Origin: Cladopsammia gracilis
Taxonomy: Eukaryota; Cnidaria; Anthozoa; Scleractinia; Dendrophylliidae
Assembly: GCA_022457155.1 (NCBI GenBank)
Contig: JAJGOT010000001.1
Coordinates: forward strand, 3,324,501 to 3,388,500
Direction: 5' to 3'
DNA length: 64,000 nt
Shown: positions 43,818 through 56,632 of the stretch, piece after piece
Numbering within the stretch: the first letter of the stretch is position 1
Layout: each line of letters begins with the position of its first letter
The notes under the pieces: model-generated
The model's input: the letters and a program-made list of their open reading frames with translations, nothing else
What the model was told of the DNA's origin: nothing
Database searches by the model: none
Position numbers and translations under genes: made by a program

Positions 43818-45533
43818 GGGGTATCACTTTATCGTCATTTAAGTTACTTTAACTCTTGTTTGTTTCTCTTTTAAGAATGGTGTCTTTTAGGGGTCATAAA
43901 AGGCTTGAGTCACGCCCAGATTTGGTCTCTTTTAGGAGTTTAATTCAAAATTTCTGACGAGCATCCCTGTATCTTTTATATGCCGGGGAGTACACACCCC
44001 ACCCCAACCCCCCCTCCCCCCTCCCCCTCCCGGGTTCATCAGTTATCGTCACACTTCTTAGAGAGGCCGTAAGGTTGTTCTTATGAAACATGATTGGGTG
44101 TTTTTAATTTCTGTGATCTGTGATGACAGAAAATCAAAATCCATGAACTGTAAATGGATGTTTGCCGTAATAGATTTATATTTACAAACCATGTAAAATC
44201 GCGATTCCCTGAAAACCCCGATGAAAGCTGGTATTGGCTATATAGTAGAAATATTGTAACTAGGCCTTTTACTTGTTGTTTAAATAGTCCTGGCAGTAGC
44301 CTTCGGTCAATTGTTCTTGTTATTAAAATGTATATTTTATATCAGTGATTCTTAACAGGAAACCCGCATTTTTTCGCGAAAAATGACCTACTAAGCAATG
44401 TGAACTCCCCCAGAATAACGTAGGCAAATATGTCTAGGGGATGTCAGTTCGTGGGATTTTAATTAACATTCATTGCAACAGTTGAACACAAGAAAATATT
44501 GCTTCCCAGTAAAAACATGGGTACACTATGAATCGCAATATCTAGGTTTTAATTACAAGGTTTCGTAAGCAACAATGTTATTATCTATATCGTGAAACTA
44601 TAATATGAAAGAAGAGAATCTGAATTTCCTAGTGGGCATGCTTGGATTTTATTTACATTATTTGTTTTGATTTTGGCGATACGTTACATTCTGTGACTAC
44701 TTAAATGACGCACATTTCAAGTTTTAACGGAAGCTAAATTTACACCATTATGGATGGGAAAGCTTGTGAAAGTAAACTTTCATTCTGTCGATGAGTTCAA
44801 AAGAAGCGGTGCTAAAGCAATTAATGATCGGGCAGTTAATGATAACATCACTAGCAGCACATTCAACGGATGTTTTCTGTTGTAAAGTGGAAGATAAACT
44901 GACATTTCATCGTGTGAGTCTCAAAAAACATTGCATGCGCAGGCGCAGAAGGGGATACCTTTAATTGCAGTGATTCGTTATTTGTCATCACAGAGACTGC
45001 ATATAAACTAAGTAACTGTATTTGCAACGGACCACCGTAACGAAATAGAAGCACCGGATCCTGTAGTAAAGGATCTAATCAGCTATAGAATAATGAACGA
45101 TTTGATAAAAACTAAGCAAGGCTGACAAACGGTACGGAAACGACTATATTTGTAAAATATCCAATATTTCGAAAGGCACAGCCTTTCTTCAAAAAAAAAG
45201 TTACAATTTAAATTTAAAAGGGGGCGGGGGAAACCAAAAACCCAACGGTGGCTTAAAGACCGCTTCAACGAACATCGTAGACCAGTTGACAAACAAACTA
45301 ACATCTCTAAACCTACTGCAGTCTCAGAAGATTCTCTTTCTAACGACCATACCGCTTCTGATATGCAACTAATTCCTCTTGAACTCGTTAAAACTAATCG
45401 TGACGGTGTAAGTAAAGCAAAAGAAGCATATCTTATTGAGAGAGGTCAGACCCTTGAGCCTTCAGGTTTAAATAGAAGAGATGAAACATGACATCTTTTC
45501 TCAGTTTCAATTACTTATATTTACTGTGGTGTC
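43818..45533 (+). repeat. Repeat block, first copy, interrupted at 45534
   Basis: Matches 62149-63821 nearly base for base from GGGGTATCACTTTATCGTCA onward, and continues after the big transposon at 56824-57003, which matches 63822-64000. Differences include a longer C-rich stretch near 43995-44030 here and a few small indels. Contents: a C-rich hairpin, AT-rich sequence, a short open stretch near 44754 (open in the other copy, 63008-63262, broken here) and a Penelope fragment. Confidence 0.85.
45243..45491 (+). pseudogene. Penelope-like GIY-YIG C-terminal fragment
   Basis: 83 residues from QRWLKDRFNEHRRP through SDMQLIPLELVKTN to the TGA at 45489. This corresponds to the part after the GIY-YIG core of the ORF at 31194-31874 (NERFGEHRR ... 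MQLIPLELI). Upstream, 45150-45190 has AATATTTCGAAAGGCACAGC and CTTTCTTC, the inverted Penelope end motif. The same fragment is at 63525-63773. Confidence 0.7.
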
Positions 45534-45542
45534 GTGTTGCAT

Positions 45543-45570
45543 CAGCCTAGTCCCTAGGCGTTCTCTGCTC
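45543..45570. repeat. Left terminal inverted repeat of the 11.3-kb transposon
   Basis: CAGCCTAGTCCCTAGGCGTT followed by CTCT. A palindromic CTAGG is within the repeat, and an inverted GAGAACGCCTAG at 45622 forms a subterminal hairpin. Confidence 0.85.
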
Positions 45571-45597
45571 GGTCAAACCTGGATCCAACTTTGAGCC

Positions 45598-48500
45598 ATG
45601 ACGTCACCGAGAGAGCCTCGCCGAGAACGCCTAGCAAATATTGCCAGATCCAATATGGCGGCATTTTCCGCCAAATTACTGCAACTTCAGCAGGTGGCAG
45701 AAAATTCTTCATGGGAAGGGTTTCTGCTTGCATGCGAAAAAGTAAAAGGCAGTTTAGGTTCAATGACGATCAAGGAACCCAAATTTAGTGCAATTGAAGT
45801 GGACTTTCACGCTCAGCAACTTGTACCAGCCGATGAACTTGTTGAATTTGTGCCGGTGACTACCGTGGGTGATGGGTCATGTTGCTTCCGTTCAATTTCT
45901 ACCTTAGTAAACGGCGATGAATCCCTGCACGAGGAGCTAAGGTTACGGACTGTCGTTGAAATGGCCCTCAATGAAGCCTATTACCTCGCAGATGAGGATT
46001 TGTTGCACCGGATACGTGCTCAAGAGCAGGTGTTTAACATCAGAGCCTGTCCTAGAACCATCGATGCTGCTGTGTTAGAAAGCGTATATCGCGAGGAAGC
46101 AAAGCAAACGTGTCAACTGTCAACATATGCGTCGTTCTGGCATTTGCAGGCACTCGCTAATGTTTTAAAACGACGCATCAAAAGTGTCTATCCAGAAACA
46201 ACACCAGAAGTAGGTGCTTAGTTTTAATTTAGTTTTTATTTAGAAAAGGGTGATATCCAGAAAAAAGGCACAACTTTCTTAAGGTCAATAAAAATGATGC
46301 TAACCTTTCTGTTTTCATGAAATCCAGAAATTAAGGGTCTCATGATCAGGTATCTCGATAGCACCGGGACTTAAATCTTTGGCAGCTACACTTTGTAAAT
46401 AGTACACCACTAAACATGTTTAGTATTGAACACTCAAAAATGGTAAAATGATCCAGTAAATTTTAGACCTTAAAAATTCTGGTGTTAAATCATGACGTTA
46501 TCAGATGAAAGACAACTATGCGTGATGTGTACGCTTCTAATTATCTTTATTTTAGCTAGTCATGATACTGATTTTAACCAATTATTACTATGTTTCTCCA
46601 AGGTTCGTCAGTATCTTCACTGCATAATCTTGCCAAGGGACTATGATCCAACAAAGCCTCCAATTGCCCTACTGTGGTCACGAATAGGAGAGCTGTCAAC
46701 ACTTCAAAACTATCACCCCAACCATTTTGTGCCACTTGTTTCAAGAAATGTATTTTACATTGTACCAGGTAAACAATGAATGCTGCATTTGCATGGTGAG
46801 GTCGTGTCTGAAGTGTGTCAGGATTAACAATAACCACAACATACAGGTTGTAGTTTAAAATGAATTTCAGGCTAAAATGATTGCACACTAGTTTTATTTG
46901 TATTTTCTTTGTTTAATGGTGTTACACTTGGAACAGAGAAAATACAAATTTAACCTAGTTTAAATCACTTTTATCTGAAATTAATGTTAAAGTGGTACAA
47001 CATAATTACATGTATGTATTTGTATTATTTTTCTCCATATATAGATGATGAAATGTGGCATTGTGTTCCTTGCCCTCACCCAAACTGTGATTCAAAACAA
47101 ACATGGTATCGAGATCTTAATTCTCACTATAGAAGAGTCCATGGTGAGAATGTTTGTGACAACACTGCAAGAGCAGAGCAAGAGAGGTGCAGGCAGAAGG
47201 CAATGGTACAGAAAGTGGTCTTGCTGTCAAGCAAAGTAGTAAGTGTTACAGAAGCAAAAACATAGGGCTGATATTTTTGTAGTATGTACAGTAACTAAAT
47301 GTCCTGCCACAGCAGTTAAATGAAATAAATTTGTAATTATTCCTCTTTTATTCATTTACTACATGCTGTTAGTTGACTGTTGATAATTTTATAACTAGGT
47401 TGGTGGTGAGATATTCAAATGCAAGTCTGATGGTTTGGAAATGGAATTGAGAGATATAACACCCTACAGTGCAGCTTGTAAAGTGGCATATGTTTTGCTT
47501 GCTGGTGGAAAGCTGTCAAAATACTCTCAGAATCTAGGACGAAAAGTTATCACAGTAGACAACAAAGACAAACATGTTGTGTTCCATGCTTGGAAAGTCA
47601 AACAAGGGGAATGGGAGGTTCCTGAAATAGAGTGCATCAGGACTGTTGTAGAAATTAACTATGTTGCAGATACTGAACCTTCTTTTTCACAATCTACCCC
47701 CACAATAATACCTGCTGACAGTGGTCCTAATGAGTGTGAGTTATCATCTTCAGAATCTCTCAATCAAATCTTACAAAAAAACTGGGAATTTTCAAGCCTA
47801 AGAGTTGAGCAGGAGATGGGAATTCAAGCTATTTTAGAGAAAAAAGACTGCTTTGTGATTTTGCCAACAGGAGGAGGAAAATCACTTATTTATCAGCTTC
47901 CAGCTCATAAAAGCAATGGTCTTACTGTTGTAATAACCCCACTAAAGTCCCTTATGTGTGACCAAGTTTTCCAATGTACAAAGCATGGTTTGTTAGCTTC
48001 TGGACTACATGGAGAACTACAAGACTCTGAAAAGCAAGGGCTTTATTATTCACTAAAGCAAACTAGCTGTTCAATCAAGGTCCTTTTGGTAACTGCAGAA
48101 ATGATTTCAGACAACAAGGTTCTGCTGGATATTTTGATTACCCTGTACTCTAGAAAAAAGTTGTCATTGCTTGTAATTGATGAATGCCACTGTGTTAGCA
48201 AGTGGGGACACCAATTTCGAGATTCCTATTTAGGACTGGGAAGGCTCAAACTTTTATTTCCATCAGTTCCAATGCTGCTCTTGACTGCAACAACCACCAA
48301 GTCTACTCGTGATGATGTCATAAAAATACTAAAGCTTGATAAACCTGTTGTTGTATCAGCACCAATGAACAGAAAAAACATCATGTACATTGTTAAAGAA
48401 AAAACATCAAACATTGCTGAAGAAATATTTGCACTTATCCACAGTGTGGAATGTTCACTTGTCTTTTGTAACACAAGGAAAGAGTGTGAAGAGCTGTCGC

Positions 48501-49306
48501 CGAAATTGCAAGCCAAAGGTTTAAAATGCAAATTCTACCATGGAGGTCTAAGTGACAATTTGAGATGCCAAACACAAACTGAGTGGACAAATGGCAGTCT
48601 TCAGTGCTTGGTATGCACCAATGCTTTTGGTATGGGCATCAATAAAGAAAATGTTCGCATTGTTGTCCACTTCTCTATTCCTGCATCATTAGAAGATTTT
48701 AGTCAAGAGAGTGGAAGGGCTGGGAGAGATGGTCTACCTGCTAAATCAGTATTATACTACTCACATCAAAACCAAATTTTTCATATCAACAACATTTATG
48801 ACAAAATGAAGGTTGATCCAGGTCTTTGTGAAAATCAGATTCAATGTTATAACCACATGGTGTATTATGCTATTCAGAAAGGAGAGTGCCGTCGAGCAGT
48901 TATCCTCAGACATTTTGATGAATCAGCTGACTGCAATCAAATGTGCGATGTTTGCCAGAAGCCTTGTAGCACAAGAGAGCAAGACATAACTGAATTTGCC
49001 AAGAAGGCAATTCAGTGTGTACAAAGACTGACTGAAAGTAGTGGCCAGTTCACCTTATTGTATTTTGCCAAAGTGTTGACTGGGAAAAAGGTTAAACACA
49101 ATCACGATCAACTTCCTGAGTATGGGTGTGCAAAAGTTTCAACCACTCAAGGAGTATACATGCTGCAAACTCTTGTTGTGTACAATATTTTGAGAGAAAT
49201 ACCCCCTGCAAAATCAACAAAAATGAGAAATGCTTTGTACCTCACTTTGGGTCATTCATTTATCAGTGTCCTTAATGGTTCAACATCTGTGTCTTGTAAA
49301 TTGTAA
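45598..49306 (+). CDS. OTU protease - zinc finger - RecQ helicase fusion protein
   Basis: Exons 45598-46209, 46603-46768, 47045-47238 and 47399-49306 join in frame to 959 codons. The start may instead be ATG 45655. The OTU-like cysteine protease has VGDGSCCFRS (Asp 92, Cys 95) and, in exon 2, NYHPNHFVPLV with the catalytic-His position. Exon 3 has a C2H2-like finger (CPHPNC ... HYRRVHG). Exon 4 is a RecQ-family helicase: motif 0 with SLRVEQEMGIQAIL, Walker A LPTGGGKS (about residue 480), DECH box (about 586), LLTATTT, motif V CTNAFGMGINK, motif VI QESGRAGRDG, then a RecQ zinc-binding Cys set (CRR ... CNQMCDVC) and a short possible winged helix. Motifs look intact, so activity is plausible: 3'-5' unwinding of transposition intermediates, with deubiquitinase action on unknown partners. 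AATAAA lies at 49627. It converges with the transposase gene. Confidence 0.88.
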
Positions 49307-49705
49307 CATGACTTACATTAAAGGCAAAATAGTTACTGTTTTCTTTCTATCAGAGACAGTAATCATGGATGCTGTACATACTTTTTTTAAGAGAGAGGTA
49401 TAGTAACTTTTAACCAAAACAATGCCTGCTTACATGTAGGTAGAGTATGCTAAGGTTAAGAAAACGTATCTAAAAAGTTGCTTTTCACAGCTGTCAGTGA
49501 CAGTTACTATCATTGTTGTTTACTCTGTTGGCATTAAATTTGACATACGAGTTATAACGCTTTTCATATAGTTCTCTTTTCATAAATTACAATTTACATG
49601 ATTTTTTGGGTTATGTTTTTGTATTCAATAAAGTTGTTATCAAATAAAAAAAATAATTGTCACACAAGTAACTCCATAATACATGTATGCCTTATAGTAA
49701 CTAGG

Positions 49706-49818
49706 TAGCCTGTTTCAGGCTCTCAGTTAGTCCTGTCTCTCCCCAGTCCTCGCCCATTTTTTCTTGTCCTCGCTTTTTGTTTACTAACCCTGACTAACTG
49801 CGAGCCTGCAACAGACTA
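49706..49818. mobile_element. 113-bp MITE between the two transposon genes
   Basis: The left end GTAGCCTGTTTCAGGCTC and right end GAGCCTGCAACAGACTA are mirrored, with inner TCAGTTAGTC/GACTAACTG. It lies in the gap between the convergent genes (49307-50285), which otherwise holds only AT-rich 3'-UTR-like sequence. Confidence 0.6.
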
Positions 49819-50285
49819 GGTATATGGCCTCACTTGAATTGCCATTTCTTTCACCTAGTGATAAATAAATACACAAAACGTTATATGAAAGAATTTGAAA
49901 ACCAATGCCTATTTAATTTAGTGAGCAATTAATACTTGCATCAACAAGCTAATGGTTGTATATTATAAACACTTAATAACATCAAACAGACTGTCAATGT
50001 AAATCAAAATTGAGACAAAAGTTTTTATTGTTAACTTAGCCTGACTGGGCTTTCTACTTTTATAAAAACAATGTAGGAAGATCAGTAATGAGAATCTGTG
50101 TTTTGGTCTTTGGCAGCTATGCAGTGTTATCCATCAAAACGTTTCCACTATGTAAAAAAATACTGCAGTTTGGCTTTTCAAACATTCACAGTAATTTGCT
50201 TTTAAAACCCCTTCCGTTAGTTTGGCTTAGTTCCTTTTCATTAAGCACTATTAAATTACCAGAATTACTAAAATCGTGAAATATT

Positions 50286-53200
50286 TCACATATTGTCGCT
50301 ATTAGGAAAGAGCCTGAATACCATTTCTTTAAAATGGTCTTTCAAGTATTTGTACCCTCTTTCTTTAGGATTTAACAACTTGGAAGCCAGCTTGTCACGA
50401 TTTTCAGGAACTTCCTTATGAGCACGTGGGTAGGACAGCACACAATGTCTTCCCTTGTCTTGGAACCACCCCTCTTTGATAGCAAACCATCCAACTGTTA
50501 TCCTGTCTGGAAGGGAATCTGGGCGGGAATGTCTGGAGGTGCGATGGAGATCAAATCCATGCTTGTAAACATTTCGTACATGCTCAAACAACTGGATGTT
50601 CATGTTGACCTTCTGAAGCATTGCCATAGTTGTTTGCTTCTTTGCATATAACTTCAGAGGTTTCACCAGGCACATTTCAACAAATTCATCAAGAGCTACA
50701 CAGTGACCATTAGTCCCTTTTTTAAGTGAAACTGCACAATTGTTGCGAAACATCTGTCGCAGTGCCATGGGCCACAAAGCTGAAAAATGCACAATGTGCA
50801 CAAAAGCCTCATCACGATAATTCTTCTTATTAAGGGCAGCAAATATCGGAAGCCACTGCATCCAGCATGCTTCACGAACAATACCCTGGCAGTTACGGAC
50901 TGCTGCCTGATAAACCAGGAGGAGGGGACCATAGAAGAGAACAAAGTCACTGTAGTACTTGAAAGTACAGTCTTTACTCATTTCTTGTTTCCAGTCTTTA
51001 ATACGTGTTAAAAGCAATGTGTTCAGATCCTGGTGGGTCTTCAGCCAATTTTCCATGCAGTCAGCCGATGGAAAGAACTCACTCTTCTTGAATTCGTGGA
51101 AGAAAGCTATTACCAGTCCAAAGAACATGTCCCTTAAAAACTCGAAGTTTCTCTCATAATTCTCTTCCTTGAAAGCATGCTTGAAAGATTCTGGTGTCAC
51201 TTTTAGTCTCTTTAATACATGTGATGCAATGTAATAAAAACCACCAGGTCCATACAGTGCTGCTATTGATTCCATACAGTATGCAATACAATGAAAATCT
51301 CCAGGTGTCTCTGAAAATTTCCCAAATTCATCAGGACACCTAGTCTTTAAACCTCTTGTTGTGACAGTTGTCTTCACATCACCAATGGAAATCACAGTAT
51401 CTCTGCCACTCATAACTTGTGGTGTTTTTCCACTACTAGGACGTAGTTTGTCATCCAGACATGTTTCCATCTCTGACAACTGGGAACTATGTGTTTCATC
51501 AGAAACAACACCCAACAGTTCCTTTTTCAAAACTTTGTCCAATGAATCAGTTTCACAGATCACATGTGAAAGCACCCCAACAATCTCCTCATTTTCCATT
51601 GACTGAGCAGCCTGCAAAGGCGAAGGGATGGTTCCGGGAAATGTACCAACTGGTCGTGCTCCATACTTTAAAAGTAATTGAACCATGTTACACTGCTTAG
51701 TTAGCACAGCAATCAGTAGTGGGGTTGCACCACTCCCTTCTAATGCATTGACTTCTGCACCACTGGCCAATAAGCATTCAGTCAGTCTAATTAACTCTTT
51801 TTCTACAGTTAAATGAAGGACTGTTCTATCATAATCATCGCGAACGCTTATCCACCTTCCTAAATTGGATTTGAGATACTGCACAGACTCACTAAAAGAC
51901 AGATCCTCTATACCATCCTGCAATTCGTTGACAACTTTTGACATTGCTGATGCCTTTAATTTCATCTGAGTTTTAAAATTGCTTGATGTCAGAACATTGG
52001 CAGGTTGAAATCCCTCATCAAACGTGTCAATAAACTGCCGTTCTGAATTAAACAGATGCTGCATCTGCTCTAAATCCTGCACATGAACATCAAGTTCTTT
52101 ATAAACTTTATACCTTTCTCTTGATGCTTTGAGGTCATAAATTTTTTTGACCTTGTTGAAGGGGATATAATTGTCTTTTCTTTCAATCCCCAGATGAAAT
52201 TCCTTTGAATATTCTCTGTAGATAACTGCTTCACCACATGTAAAGGCTTCATCAGCCAAGGAGAAAGGCAAAATCATGATGTTTTGAGCTGGAACACCTT
52301 CTTTGCTTGCCATTTTCCTGGGAGCAATTCCAGGGATGCTATTCGTTTTTCCCGTGAACGATTGACCTGTGATGACACCATGCAAATCTTCCTGACTCAT
52401 TGTATGCAGCAGATCTATACATCCTGGTGCACTTGTAGTTACACTGATGATGGCTTCAAGAAGCATGGAATCCATCTCCCTATTGAAAGTGTCGTGGAGG
52501 TGTGCATCTGAATCTAAATACCGAAGGAAACAGATGCTTTTATTATTAACTGATTTCATTTATATTATTTCTCCATAACTGAAGCTTAACCACTTACTAC
52601 ATTACTACACAGCAGCAGCATGGGAGATGATTGCAGGTTGCTTACAAGAGTTACAGACAGCCAAGGGGATTTATCAGCCTAGTCCCTAGGCGTTCTCTCT
52701 TTCCCTGTTGTCCGCAAGATGTCTGGGATGGGAGGGTGACATCACGGCTCACAGTAGGGTCTAGGTTTGACCGAGCCAAGAATGACTAGGGACCAGGCTG
52801 GGAATTTATCAAAAGAACAACAAATATTCACTATCAAAACAAAAGATGTGGCACAACAATTACCACTGTAATTGCAGTTTGCCACTGTAATTACACCTTA
52901 TTATAAATTAACAGCAACAGACAGATTTAGAAGTATGAAGTTCATTGATTGACAGTTGTTAATGAAAAAATTAAGATTAAGTAAGGTGATGTGCGCTTTT
53001 GGGGCATTAAGATAAAAGAAAAGTCTCATTTGAACCCCCTTAAAAGTGTGTATCAACTATGAAAGTGGTTGCTTGTAGAAATGTACATGTATGGAGTTCA
53101 ATGAAACAAGTTTTGTCTGAGGCAGAGTGTCTGTTAAAAGAGCTTCAACTATAACATTTTCATTTATCCAGAAAAATCATAAGATAATAAAATATTATTC

Positions 53201-54332
53201 TATCACAGAATTGATCACTGTACCAATTAAAAGGTTATTCACTGTAAATTTTGACAATAACTTCTGGGGTTCAGTAGCAGTTTTGGGTTCCTTCCACAGG
53301 TTCTCAATGCCAGACAAATCAGGTTTCAAGGCAGCTCTCACAGTGAAATTCCACATAATGGGGATGACAGATTGCTTGAGCCTCACATGGCGAGATCTTC
53401 CTTTATGAATGTTGATGTTGTCAAACATAAGTATGACAGGCCATTGACATGGGAACTTCTTGTCTATGATATCCTTGTAACTTTCCAATCTCTTGTTGAG
53501 GAACTTGCGACTAATTTAAAAGAACCAATGAAAATAATTAGTGTACTACTGCATGGGATACATACACTGATGTTACATCCCCTTTATTGTATAGTGCTTT
53601 CTGTTTTATGACTACATGAATGCTTGCCAAATTCTGACACGGCCTTTATTTCCATTTGTCTGGTTGTGTCGTTCAAATGGAGTGACACCAGCCCAAAGAG
53701 TGTGTACAAATCTAACCACCTGGAAGATTTACTGCTTTTCTGATAGAAAAGTAAAAAAGACTGGAAAAAAAAGAAAACTAAAAACCTTAAAATATTTAAT
53801 ATGATTGTTATTATTTATTACCAATTAAAATAAAAATTACTGAGATGTAACACTATCCACCCAATTAGAAAATTTTAATCATGGTATCAGAAAAAAATGT
53901 CTACCCCTTACAATATTTGTGATATAAATTGTTGTTATTATAAAAAATAAACAAAGCAGCATCTCTGTGATTAATTTTTGCCACTATCCCAAATCTGTCA
54001 GGATCTGCTGAAAAAAAGGTGTCCAAAGCAAACAGACTAATTAAGACCAAACCTTTTGACCATTACACAAAGTCCTACTTTTTACCCACACAATAGCAAA
54101 CATATTATTACTTAATTATAACATCTGCCTTGTTCAGTTTTCAATGTTCAAGGAAATGGTCACAGAACAAAAGTAATCAGAAAAAATAGTTATTATTGTG
54201 GTAATTGTGTGATAAACCATAAATAATTTCATGTAGCTTGTGTGAGAAGGTTCTTGTATGTATTTGTAAAGAAAAATACATGTATGTAACTTACTCTACA
54301 CAGAATACCTGTACCCTCAAACAATAATCAAT

Positions 54333-54378
<46 letters not shown>

Positions 54379-56632
54379 CCAGTAATAATACCCAGTAGAA
54401 CATCCGGCAACTGGAGAGAATCGAATAATAATAATAATAATAATAATATAGCACCAAATCCACTACTGCCCATGGCGCTTTACAATAAGAATATTAAAAA
54501 ATAGATAAAAATTTATTATAACAACTAGCAGATATTTTCACTGTAAATATAGAATATTTACATTGTAAGTGCATTTACTCACTAGAATTCGTATCCCTTG
54601 CAAAGGCCAAATGGTTCTAATACATCAAGGAGTGCTTTCCCAGCTCCATGTGAAAGAAGAAGCAAACCAAATACTGTAGAGAAATCACTCTTGGATTGTT
54701 GAGATTTTATATCATCCAATGCAAGGACAAGATGAAGTGCTGATTTAAATTTATAAGCTGAGGTTTTCTTTCCATTATTTCGATCATCTCGTGTCCCTGT
54801 TGCCAACACCTGAATAATTTCCTTGAGAATGGGGCACTTTTCTTCCACTTTCTTTGACATGTTTTCAAAGAAAAGTTCATTAAAAGCAACTTCAAGATCG
54901 TCTTCTTCATTAATTGTTTTCATACCGATGTCTGTGAGTGTTTGTAAGTAATTAAGTTCCTTTTGTAGACCTTTCTTGAGATCTTCTGGAATTGATGTAA
55001 TTGCACACACACTTTTCTTTTGAAGTTGTTGTTGTAAGTCATGGCAAATACTCTTTGAACGTTCATTCTCAGTCAATTTGAACTTCAAGTTTTTGTAAAC
55101 TTGTCTAATGTCATCTGGGTCAAGGAAAATGATAAGTAATAACTTTCCCTCATTCGAACATTAAATTAAAAGAGTCTTTTCCATATGGTTTCTAATAATA
55201 ATAATAATTTAACTTTCAAAGCAATATCTAAAAGATACATTGTTGATCTAGTATCCTTTCCATTTCTCTGATTTCCTGTGATTATTGAACTGTGACGGAC
55301 ACCAGGGAAAAGTGTTTCCACTGCTTCCTTGATTGAAGCTCTTGGATACGTTCTTCCCATTTTCTTTGAAATAGCTGCAGCAACATCTCTAACAGATGAG
55401 TCGCAACCACTACAATACTCAAACAACAATTGCACTGCACCCTGGCGTGAACTTTGATCTGGAAAAAAAAATGTAAAATTTTCAGGAAAATTTGGGCTCT
55501 TTTTAATACTTTGTGCAGAGGACACAAATGACGTAAAACAAAAGGAAACAATGCTTCATCAAAATTCTTTTACCCAAAACAATGACTGAAAACAATGTTT
55601 CCTATTGTTTTATGTCATCTGTGCGGTACACCAATAAGACCCAAAATTTGATATACAAAGTGTTTTTATACCATTACTAGCCACTGAAATAAAATTTAAA
55701 AAAACTGATAGATAGATTTAGCATGAGGTTTTTATGCTGTAAAGGTTACCTTATTTAAAATTACTGTGTATCAATGACAATAGTGAAATATTTGGAATTT
55801 TATAAATAGGCAAAAATTCAGCTGAAAGAGTGGGTATTTCTGGACTTATCCTGAGTGTAAAAACCAGTGACGTAAAGAAATTTTAGTAAATAAATAAATT
55901 GTACAGCTGTACCTATCTGCTTCAATCTCTTTTGCTGGTTAGTCTTCACTGATGGACTGTTTGGCAATGTCCTTTTTCCAGAACAGATAAATTTAGGACG
56001 AGGAGAACATCCTGCAAAATTATTAAATGTTTACCACCGTAAACAACACACTTATAGCACACATTGAGCATTTGAGCACAGAAATATTATAACCTAACAG
56101 TCAACAACCAAAGCACACAGCCCCTAAACATCACTTTATTTTCAGTCTACAACTCACTTCTTCACCTCTTTGAAAAACAAAACAATTATTATAGTAAATT
56201 TAACTTTAAGATTCGAAGAAGTCTATAGTACCTAGCTTCTTCAATGTCTTTTTCATGCCGACCTTCGCTGTTGGTGATGATGGCGGTGTTCTTGTGCCTG
56301 CTGCGGGACAAAACAGTTTTCGACGAGGCGAACATCCTGAAAATTTATAAAGTGTTAACACCGTAAACAACTCTGAAATATTTAAGATATCGTGTATTTC
56401 AATCAATCATAACAAAATACCTTTCAGGCCACCACACAAAGGATGCGTAGAAAGCTCCACATCGTAATCAGACTCCCACTCTGAGTCTACAAAAATTTAT
56501 AATGATAAGCTTAAGCTTATGTTATGCATTGCAGATTTCAACGAAAGCAACGTACGATGAGCAAATTAACAAAACTTATTAAAAAGTTATGCCACAAAGT
56601 TAGAACTTACCGTCATTTGTAGACACCTCCAT
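50286..56632 (-). CDS. DUF6589-like transposase with ankyrin repeats, eight exons
   Basis: Model on the minus strand: 56632-56611, 56486-56421, 56336-56232, 56011-55913, 55458-55214, 55082-54583, 53510-53224 and 52513-50286. The total of 3552 bases is 1184 codons including stop, with matching phases; only the fifth intron has weak splice signals. Exons 3 and 4 are related (GCSPR-x-K ... C modules). Exon 5 resembles a small helical domain. Exon 7 has VILMFDNINIHKGR followed by MWNFT, as in DUF6589-type proteins of cnidarian transposons, where the Asp is a candidate catalytic residue. Exon 8 has two ankyrin-like repeats (TVLHLTVEKEL; GATPLLIAVL) and then ETPGDFHCIAYCMESI with a long helical C-terminus. 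I take this as the transposase; I cannot identify the complete acidic triad. A deletion derivative of the transposon lies in the last intron. Confidence 0.78.
52675..52800. mobile_element. 126-bp deletion derivative of the 11.3-kb transposon
   Basis: It begins CAGCCTAGTCCCTAGGCGTT, ends CAGGCTG, and is flanked by GGGATTTAT and GGAATTTAT (8 of 9 match). Its left half resembles the right end of the big element (TGTTGTCCGC, GTCTGGGATG). Its right half, inverted, resembles the left end (GCTCGGTCAAACCT). It lies in the intron between exons 7 and 8 of the family's own transposase gene. Confidence 0.85.
54334..54450 (+). repeat. (TAA)n microsatellites
   Basis: Two AAT/TAA tracts, 54334-54377 and 54424-54449, in the sixth intron of the transposase gene, separated by ACCCAGTA-type sequence. 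A further short TAA tract (55195-55207) lies at the weak fifth intron border. Confidence 0.9.
55913..56336 (-). repeat. Tandemly duplicated exon pair in the transposase gene
   Basis: Exon 56336-56232 encodes GCSPRRKLFCPAAGTRTPP and so on; exon 56011-55913 encodes GCSPRPKFICSGKRTLPNSP. Both begin and end in phase 1 and share GCSPR-x-K-x-x-C, a Ser/Pro stretch and a terminal LK-x-[LI]-G. Exon 2 ends with a Cys-Gly-Gly run but is not clearly homologous. Confidence 0.6.

Noticed and set aside
44863..45054. Minus-strand open frame conserved in both repeat-block copies
   Set aside because: Conservation is explained by block duplication; no domain, and the plus-strand frame of the same region is open in only one copy.
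52513..54583. Plus-strand open frames at 53127-53804 as separate genes
   Set aside because: They are antisense shadows of transposase exon 7 and its introns; the minus strand carries the conserved MFDNIN motif with matching splice phases.
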